A stretch of 29,495 bases of DNA from Pseudomonadota bacterium (GTDB taxonomy: Bacteria; Pseudomonadota; Alphaproteobacteria; Rhizobiales; Rhizobiaceae), in contig JAEWOP010000113.1 of assembly GCA_023399635.1 (NCBI GenBank), positions 1-29,495 of the forward strand, in the 5' to 3' direction. This document shows, one piece after another, positions 24,412 to 29,495 of this stretch (its first letter is position 1; every line of letters starts with the position of its first letter). Position numbers and translations under genes: made by a program. The notes under the pieces were generated by a model. It was not told the DNA's origin. It saw only the letters and a list, made by a program, of their open reading frames with translations, and made no database searches.

Positions 24412-24992
24412 TGCCAGCTGCCAGTGCGTTGAAAGCAGAACTCAGAACAGGTCGCCTCGCAGCGCGCGATGCCATGCCAGTCGCGGAGCGGATCGATAGA
24501 AGTCTGCAATTGGCAGATCACGGCCTTTCGGCCATCGAGTTCATCCCGAGTACCGTGATCTCCGGCTTTCTCCCCATCCGCTCGGAGGTGGATCTGCGCC
24601 CGCTGATGGCGGGGCTTCGCGGCCGTGGCGCGCGTATCTGTGTGCCCGTCATCCTCGACAAGGAGACGATCGTATTTCGCGAACTTCTTCCTGATACGCC
24701 GTTGATCGATTGCGGCTTCGGGACGTCGGCGCCCGGACCGGAGGCAGCAGTGCTGCAGCCGGAGATCATGCTGGTGCCGCTTGCCGCCTTTGACGCTTCG
24801 GGCCACCGGATTGGCTATGGTGGAGGCTATTATGACCGCGCCATCGCCCAACTGCAGAGGAACGGGCGCGCTCTGCGGCTGATCGGCATTGCATTCGACT
24901 GCCAGGAAGTGGCATCAGTGCCCGCCGAAAGCCATGACGTCCCACTGCAGGCCGTACTGACGGAGAGCGGGTTGCGGACGTTCAACAGATAG
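24411..24992 (+). CDS. 5-formyltetrahydrofolate cyclo-ligase
   Basis: The 193-residue enzyme has the family core: an N-terminal K.ELR....R segment, ISGFLPIRSEVDLRPLM, the PLAAFD..GHRIGYGGGYYDR ATP/folate motif (about 123-146) and a final QEV..VPAESHDVPL. It recycles 5-formyl-THF to 5,10-methenyl-THF using ATP. Its ATG overlaps the stop of the CorC-like gene (TGATG). In many proteobacteria it follows zapA-ssrS directly; here about 4.5 kb carrying three signalling genes and the CorC-like gene lie between. Confidence 0.93.
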   Translation: MPAASALKAELRTGRLAARDAMPVAERIDRSLQLADHGLSAIEFIPSTVISGFLPIRSEVDLRPLMAGLRGRGARICVPVILDKETIVFRELLPDTPLIDCGFGTSAPGPEAAVLQPEIMLVPLAAFDASGHRIGYGGGYYDRAIAQLQRNGRALRLIGIAFDCQEVASVPAESHDVPLQAVLTESGLRTFNR

Positions 24993-25003
24993 ATCGGACA
25001 GGA

Positions 25004-25828
25004 ATGCGACTACTTTTTCTAGGCGACATGGTGGGCAAGACTGGCCGGACGGCGGTCTGGGAACGATTGCCAGGCCTGATCTCCGACCTGAAGCTCGATT
25101 TCGTCATCGTCAACGGCGAAAACGCCGCCGGTGGCTTCGGCATTACCGAAGACATCTTTCTCGAGACCATTAACGCCGGCGCAGACGTGGTCACGACAGG
25201 CAATCACGTCTGGGATCAGAAGGATGCGGTCGCCTTCGCTGGCCGGCACGAGCAGTTCCTGCGTCCAGCAAACTATCCTGCGGGAACGCCGGGGCGTGGG
25301 TCCGGCGTCTACTATGCGCGCAACGGAGCACGTATTCTCGTTGCCAATGTGATGGGGCGCGTGTTCATGCATCCCGAGCTTGACGATCCTTTCACATCAG
25401 CCGAGGCCATCCTTTCCGCCTGCCCGCTGAAGGAGCAGGTGGATGCGGTGGTCTTCGATTTTCATGCCGAGGCGACGAGCGAGAAGCAGTGCTTCGGTCA
25501 TTTCGTCGACGGGCGAGCGAGTCTGGTCGTCGGCACCCACACCCATGTCCCGACGGCGGATTGCCAGATCTTGAACGGCGGAACGGGCTATATGTCGGAC
25601 GCCGGGATGTGCGGGGATTACGATTCGTCACTTGGAATGGACAAGGAAGAGCCGTTGAACCGGTTCATCTCGAAGATGCCGAAAGGCCGTTTTGAAGCCG
25701 CGACCGGACCCGCGACCATCTGCGGGCTGGGGATCGAGATATCCGACTCCACGGGCCTTGCTGAAAAGATTGCTCCCTTGCGGCTCGGCCCGCGATTGCA
25801 GGAGACGGTGCCGCCGTTCTGGGCGTGA
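25004..25828 (+). CDS. YmdB-type metallophosphoesterase (TIGR00282)
   Basis: The 274-residue protein shows the full metal site of the YmdB family: FLGD (Asp8), NGENAAGGFG, TTGNHVWDQ, DFHAEATSEK and VGTHTHVPTAD. Family members hydrolyse 2',3'-cyclic nucleotides in the cytoplasm and in Bacillus affect biofilm and sporulation decisions; the role in alphaproteobacteria is not settled. It starts 11 nt after the folate gene with GGACAGGA upstream, the third gene of a likely operon with the CorC-like protein and the cyclo-ligase. Confidence 0.92.
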   Translation: MRLLFLGDMVGKTGRTAVWERLPGLISDLKLDFVIVNGENAAGGFGITEDIFLETINAGADVVTTGNHVWDQKDAVAFAGRHEQFLRPANYPAGTPGRGSGVYYARNGARILVANVMGRVFMHPELDDPFTSAEAILSACPLKEQVDAVVFDFHAEATSEKQCFGHFVDGRASLVVGTHTHVPTADCQILNGGTGYMSDAGMCGDYDSSLGMDKEEPLNRFISKMPKGRFEAATGPATICGLGIEISDSTGLAEKIAPLRLGPRLQETVPPFWA

Positions 25829-25934
25829 TCCACATCTGACGAATGACAGGATTGTGAGGCGGACGGGCCATGAAGCGGCTGGACCGCTCCACGGCCTTGC
25901 CGCATCCTGCCGTCATAACCGATGAGGGAGTGGC

Positions 25935-26789
25935 ATGATGCTGCGGACTGTCGTCTTCGTCTTCTTCTGCCTTTGTGCCTCAACGGTTCATGTCCGTGCG
26001 CAGGATGCGCCGATGGCAGTCAGCCAGTGCCAGGCGATTGCCCAGTCCCTTCCGCAAACGCGGTTCGCACAACTTGCCGCAACCGAACCGCTTCCCATTG
26101 TGCTGGCGCAGAGCGGTGGCGCCTCGGAGTTTGCCGCGCGCGAGGAGGTGAAAATCACCTTTGTCGGGCACTCTACCTATTTCATAGAAACGCCGGGCGG
26201 CATCGGTATCGCCACCGACTACAGCGGGGTGCATGAGCCCTCTCGCGTTCCCGACGTCGTGACGATGAACAAGGCGCACTCCACCCATTACACGCTGAAC
26301 CCAAGAGCCGGAATAGGAGAGGTATTGCAGGGCTGGAGCGATGTGCCTGGAGAAAAAATCCAGCACAACGTCGTGGTGGGCGACGCTTATATCCGCAACG
26401 TCGCCACAGATATCCGCTCATGGGGCGGAGATCTGGAGGAGAATGGAAACTCCATCTTCATCTTCGAAGTTGCAGGTCTGTGTATCGGGCATCTCGGGCA
26501 CTTGCACCACGAGTTGACGGACAGCCACTATACGGAAATCGGCAGGCTGGACATTCTCATGGTGCCGGTGGATGGAGGCCTGACGCTCGGCGCCGACAGC
26601 ATGAGCCGAGTGGTCGATCGGTTGCGATCTTCGCTGATCCTGCCGATGCACAGGCCGGGAGGCCTGGATCGTTTCATCGGCATGCTCGGCGGTAAGTTTG
26701 ATGTGGCCTATGCCAAGGAACCAACCATCGTTGTCTCGATGAGAAGCCTGCCGAAGCGGCCGACCATTCTCGTGCCGCAGGGCATGTAA
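25935..26789 (+). CDS. Secreted metallo-beta-lactamase-fold protein (UlaG-like, degenerate motif)
   Basis: The 284-residue protein begins with a Sec signal peptide (hydrophobic to about residue 20, probable cut VRA-QD), so it should be periplasmic. From residue 72 the strand pattern ITFVGHSTYFIETPGGIGIATDYSG, later IGHLGHLHHELTD, DILMVPVDGG and LILPMHRPGG are those of the UlaG-like metallo-beta-lactamase fold. The usual HxHxDH block is replaced by NKAHSTHYT, so the metal site is altered. Two ATG codons (25935, 25938) follow GAGGGAG; I take the first. It lies 106 nt after the YmdB gene. The substrate is unknown. Confidence 0.8.
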   Translation: MMLRTVVFVFFCLCASTVHVRAQDAPMAVSQCQAIAQSLPQTRFAQLAATEPLPIVLAQSGGASEFAAREEVKITFVGHSTYFIETPGGIGIATDYSGVHEPSRVPDVVTMNKAHSTHYTLNPRAGIGEVLQGWSDVPGEKIQHNVVVGDAYIRNVATDIRSWGGDLEENGNSIFIFEVAGLCIGHLGHLHHELTDSHYTEIGRLDILMVPVDGGLTLGADSMSRVVDRLRSSLILPMHRPGGLDRFIGMLGGKFDVAYAKEPTIVVSMRSLPKRPTILVPQGM

Positions 26790-26835
26790 AATCGCACGAT
26801 CTCCAGCATGGCGGCAGAGGACACTCACTGCTTGG

Positions 26836-26864
26836 CTTGAACCGGAGCGTCATCGAACCTATAA
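26836..26864 (+). promoter_or_regulatory. Strong candidate promoter of the YebC-family gene
   Basis: CTTGAA, exactly 17 nt, CTATAA: five of six bases match the rhizobial consensus at each element. A start site near 26871 gives a leader of about 32 nt. Confidence 0.65.
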
Positions 26865-26902
26865 CCCGGCCATTCCACCAGTTAGACTTGATCAGGGGTG
26901 CC

Positions 26903-27649
26903 ATGGCCGGCCATTCACAGTTCAAAAACATCATGCACCGCAAGGGTCGCCAGGACGCGATCCGGTCGAAGATGTTCTCCAAGCTCGCACGCGAGATAAC
27001 CGTCGCCGCAAAATCCGGGCTGCCTGACCCCGCTGCCAACTCGGCGCTCCGTCTTGCGATCCAGAACGCCAAGGCGCAGTCCATGCCCAAGGACAATATC
27101 GACCGGGCGATCAAGAAGGCTTCGGGTGCCGATGCCGAGAACTATGATGCCGTGCGCTACGAAGGCTACGGCCCGGGCGGAGTTGCCGTCATCGTTGAAG
27201 CGCTGACGGACAATCGCAATCGCACGGCCTCCTCCGTGCGCTCGACCTTTACCAAGGCTGGCGGTGCGCTGGGTGAAACAGGATCGGTCTCCTTCTCCTT
27301 CGATCATCTTGGGGAGATCACCTACAAGCTCTCCGCCGGTGACGCGGACACCGTCATGGAAGCGGCGATCGAGGCCGGTGCCGACGATGTCGTCACTGAC
27401 GAGGAGGGTCACACCATCACCTGTGCCTTCGAAAGCCTTGGAGAAGTGACCAAGGCCCTGGAAGCAAGCCTTGGCGAAGCCGAGACGGTCAAGACGATCT
27501 GGAAGCCGCAGAACACCGTTCCGGTGGATGAGGAGAAGGCGCAGTCGCTGATGAAGCTCATCGACACGCTGGAAGACGACGCCGACGTGCAGCCCGTCTA
27601 TTCGAACTTCGAAGTCTCCGACGAAGTCATGGCCAAGCTGTCGGCCTGA
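26903..27649 (+). CDS. YebC/PmpR family DNA/ribosome-associated regulator
   Basis: The 248-residue protein has the invariant start MAGHSQFKNIMHRKGRQD, followed by FSKLAREITVAAK, NIDRAIKKA, YEGYGPGGVAVIVE and NRTASSVRSTFTKAGG, all YebC hallmarks. Family members were long called transcription regulators; recent work links several to relief of ribosome stalling. The frame extends 22 codons upstream through the promoter, so the ATG at 26903, with AGGGG close before, is the start. ruvC, often its neighbour in rhizobia, is not present in this window. Confidence 0.95.
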   Translation: MAGHSQFKNIMHRKGRQDAIRSKMFSKLAREITVAAKSGLPDPAANSALRLAIQNAKAQSMPKDNIDRAIKKASGADAENYDAVRYEGYGPGGVAVIVEALTDNRNRTASSVRSTFTKAGGALGETGSVSFSFDHLGEITYKLSAGDADTVMEAAIEAGADDVVTDEEGHTITCAFESLGEVTKALEASLGEAETVKTIWKPQNTVPVDEEKAQSLMKLIDTLEDDADVQPVYSNFEVSDEVMAKLSA

Positions 27650-27657
27650 TCAGAGAT

Positions 27658-27683
27658 GGAGAAGGCGCTAATGCGCCTTCTCC
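27658..27683. terminator. 11-bp hairpin between the YebC-family and monooxygenase genes
   Basis: GGAGAAGGCGC, loop TAAT, GCGCCTTCTCC: a perfect stem 8 nt after the YebC-family stop. The last codons and stop of the convergent monooxygenase gene lie inside it. Neither strand has a T-run, so it is a weak terminator or a transcript-end stabiliser. Confidence 0.45.
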
Positions 27684-28666
27684 ATGATCGACAGGCCGGC
27701 GAACAGTTCGACCGACCGCAGCCGGGCATCGATGTCGTGGATCGGCATAGAGACGATCAATTCGTCTGCACCCGTTTCCTGAAGAAACCGCGAGAGCTGT
27801 GCCTCGATTGTTGCGGGAGATCCGACGGCTGCAAAGCGCAGCGTGTGCTCGACGCTCATCCGTTCCATGTCTGTCCACAGACCGTCCATTGTTTCCACCG
27901 GGCGTGGGAACTGCGAACGAATGTTCTTCCGCAGGTTGACGAACTGCTGCTGCGATGACGTGAACAACCGCGCCGCTTCCTCGTCCGTATCGGCGGCGAC
28001 GCCCATGACGCCGACCATCACATAAGGCTTGTCCAGCGCATCCGAGGGCTGAAAGCGCTCGCGGTAGATGGCGATCGCATCCATCAGCATGTCGGGGGCG
28101 AAATGCGATGCGAACGCATAAGGCAGGCCGAGGGCTGCCGCGAGGTGGGCGCTGTAGATGCTGGAACCGAGGAGCCAGAGCGGGACGTTCGAGTTCGCCC
28201 CGGGCACTGCCAGGATCGCCTGGTCCTCCGTCGGTTCGCCCAGCAGTCGTTGCAGTTCGACGATATCGTGCGGGAAATTCTCCGCTCCCGCTTCCAGGTT
28301 GCGCCGCAGGGCTCGTGCGGTCCGCATGTCGGTTCCGGGCGCGCGGCCGAGGCCGAGATCGATGCGGCCGGGGAAGAGAGCGGCAAGCGTTCCGAACTGC
28401 TCGGCGATCACCAGCGGGGAATGGTTGGGCAGCATGACGCCGCCGGAGCCTACGCGGATACGCTTGGTGGCAGCAGCGACATGGCCAATGACGATAGAGG
28501 TCGCTGCACTCGCAATGCCCGGCATGCCATGATGTTCGGCAAGCCAAAGACGGCGATAGCCCTGCTCTTCAGCCTTCAGCGCCATCTGGCGGGACTGGTC
28601 GAGAGCATCACGTACGGTCAGCCCTTCGGGGACAGGCGAAAGATCGAGAATAGAAAATGGTATCAC
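27668..28666 (-). CDS. Luciferase-like (LLM) flavin monooxygenase, YhbW type
   Basis: The 332-residue protein starts IPFSILDLSPVPEG and has RLWLAEHHGMPGIASAA, IRVGSGGVMLPNHSPLVIAEQFGTLAALFPGRIDLGLGRAPGTD and PLWLLGSS, the signature of the bacterial luciferase-like group 1 oxidoreductases. It should use FMNH2 and oxygen in the cytoplasm; the substrate is unknown and light is not expected. The ATG at 28666 gives the normal family start. It converges with the YebC-family gene, the stop codons lying 18 nt apart, and stands alone. Confidence 0.88.
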   Translation of the reverse strand: MIPFSILDLSPVPEGLTVRDALDQSRQMALKAEEQGYRRLWLAEHHGMPGIASAATSIVIGHVAAATKRIRVGSGGVMLPNHSPLVIAEQFGTLAALFPGRIDLGLGRAPGTDMRTARALRRNLEAGAENFPHDIVELQRLLGEPTEDQAILAVPGANSNVPLWLLGSSIYSAHLAAALGLPYAFASHFAPDMLMDAIAIYRERFQPSDALDKPYVMVGVMGVAADTDEEAARLFTSSQQQFVNLRKNIRSQFPRPVETMDGLWTDMERMSVEHTLRFAAVGSPATIEAQLSRFLQETGADELIVSMPIHDIDARLRSVELFAGLSIMEKAH

Positions 28667-28713
28667 TGCGAAGTCCTGGGCGAGAGAGGGAACGTCTCAC
28701 CCATGTAGGTATT

Positions 28714-28735
28714 CCGGCCTCAGTTACGAGGCCGG
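28714..28735 (-). terminator. Hairpin after the MCP-like gene
   Basis: CCGGCCTC, 6-nt loop, GAGGCCGG: a perfect 8-bp stem 40 nt after the stop of the MCP-like gene and 47 nt before the monooxygenase start. No T-run follows on the minus strand. Confidence 0.4.
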
Positions 28736-28775
28736 CGCTTGCCCGGTGCGCATTCCGGGTGTCGAAACGCCTCGG

Positions 28776-29495
28776 CTAAGATTTCACAAGCCGCAGATGC
28801 GATCGCTTCGCCGGTCCAGGTGCCGGACCCGGGGGCGGTGTGAAAACGCGCACCGGGGTGTGGCGGCTGGTCTGGCGCTCCATCTCGTTGATTGCGCGGT
28901 CTATGTTGCCGAGATGGAGTTCGGGCGACGATTGCGGCTCTTCCGGTGGTGCCCGTCGTCTGGACAGTTCGACCAGATCACTTCTGATGGCTTCCATGGC
29001 ATCGGCATGCTGTCGTGAGTCGTCACAGAGGGTGTTGAGCTGGGCGTCCAGTGCTTCCGTATAGACATCCATCGCCGCAAACTCGCCATTCACCTGCGTG
29101 CCTGCATCGAATGCAGCATTTGCATCTGCCAAAGCAGTCTCGGTCGCCTCACTCAGGGCCTCGATCGTAGAGCCGACCTGGCGCGTCAGTGCATGCAGGT
29201 TCTTGGCTGCCTCGAGCGCTTCCTGCCCCTCGGCCCCTGTATGGGCAGCAGTGATGCCACCATTCAAGGCAAGCAGTGACGCCTCGCGCAGGAGTGAACG
29301 CACTTCGTCAGTCAGTCCCTTGAGATGCGCCAGCGACTGGCAGGTGCGCTCGCTGCGCTCCAGCGAATGGGCGGCGGCTTCCTTTGGCCGGCGCATGTCG
29401 AGGCGTGCATTGTGCAGGATCGTGGCGATGTGCTGGGCGTGGGACGATTGGCGGCGCGCATCCTCCGCAGCACTGCTGGCATCGGCGGCAATGAC
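28776..29495 (-). CDS. MCP-like signalling protein, 5'-partial (C-terminal part)
   Basis: The frame is open to the end of the window, so only the last 239 residues are seen. They are long helices; LLREASLLALNGGITAAHTGAEGQEAL matches the hairpin tip of methyl-accepting chemotaxis proteins (LLALNAAIEAARAGE), but in a worn form with Gly-Gly-Ile-Thr for the usual Ala-Ala-Ile-Glu. A Pro-rich linker (VRFTPPPGPAPGP-like) and a basic end RLVKS follow. No membrane segment is visible in this part. An ATG at 29396 exists but the helix runs on upstream of it, so I do not use it as the start. Confidence 0.65.
   Translation of the reverse strand, partial: VIAADASSAAEDARRQSSHAQHIATILHNARLDMRRPKEAAAHSLERSERTCQSLAHLKGLTDEVRSLLREASLLALNGGITAAHTGAEGQEALEAAKNLHALTRQVGSTIEALSEATETALADANAAFDAGTQVNGEFAAMDVYTEALDAQLNTLCDDSRQHADAMEAIRSDLVELSRRRAPPEEPQSSPELHLGNIDRAINEMERQTSRHTPVRVFTPPPGPAPGPAKRSHLRLVKS

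Noticed and set aside
25618..25983. Antisense open frame across the YmdB/metallo-beta-lactamase-fold gap
   Set aside because: It has low-complexity Arg-rich sequence typical of shadow frames in GC-rich DNA and no ribosome binding site.

Overview
The window is a gene-dense, high-GC chromosomal segment of an alphaproteobacterium, almost certainly a member of the Rhizobiaceae (Rhizobium/Agrobacterium/Ensifer-like). The evidence is the tkt-gap-antiporter-pgk-fbaB glycolytic block, the DUF4164-zapA-6S RNA-5-formyltetrahydrofolate cyclo-ligase neighbourhood, an RcdA (DUF1465) gene with a CtrA box, a cysteine-free alphaproteobacterial bL31, and promoters of the rhizobial CTTGAC-N17-CTATAT type. I see no insertion sequence, prophage, CRISPR array, tRNA or rRNA. 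All assignments come from reading the sequence; no database search was run.

Layout. 1-2.9 kb: the end of a small membrane protein, a TSUP permease on the minus strand, and a ThiE-like TIM-barrel protein followed 7 nt later by a secreted Sel1-repeat protein. 3-6 kb: an inositol monophosphatase, then a two-gene MotA/TolQ-like plus OmpA-like stator pair whose Shine-Dalgarno can be locked in a hairpin. 6-11 kb: an MsbA-type ABC exporter (minus), rpmE with a clear terminator, rcdA (minus), a possible 18-codon small gene with its own terminator, a coupled MFS transporter/DUF1192 pair, and a tiny membrane protein that may start at AUC.

11.1-18.7 kb is the lower-glycolysis/Calvin-type block on the minus strand: tkt, gap, a CPA1 K+/H+ antiporter, pgk and class I fbaB. 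A perfect 14-bp inverted repeat in front of fbaB looks like a LacI-type operator for switching between glycolysis and gluconeogenesis. 18.7-25.8 kb runs on the plus strand: a DUF4164 coiled-coil protein and ZapA, the 6S RNA, a three-gene phosphorelay (CHASE3 histidine kinase, single-domain receiver, receiver-HisKA_2 kinase), then a CorC/HlyC membrane protein, 5-formyltetrahydrofolate cyclo-ligase and a YmdB-type phosphoesterase, which probably form an operon. 25.9-29.5 kb: a secreted metallo-beta-lactamase-fold protein with a degenerate metal motif, a YebC-family translation/transcription factor with an excellent promoter, a luciferase-like monooxygenase, and the C-terminal part of an MCP-like signalling protein cut by the window end.

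Most genes are housekeeping. The least explained parts are the stator pair with a possible translation-control hairpin, the three-gene phosphorelay lying between the 6S RNA and the folate gene, the small gene/3'-UTR RNA next to rcdA, and the degenerate ThiE-like and metallo-beta-lactamase-fold proteins.
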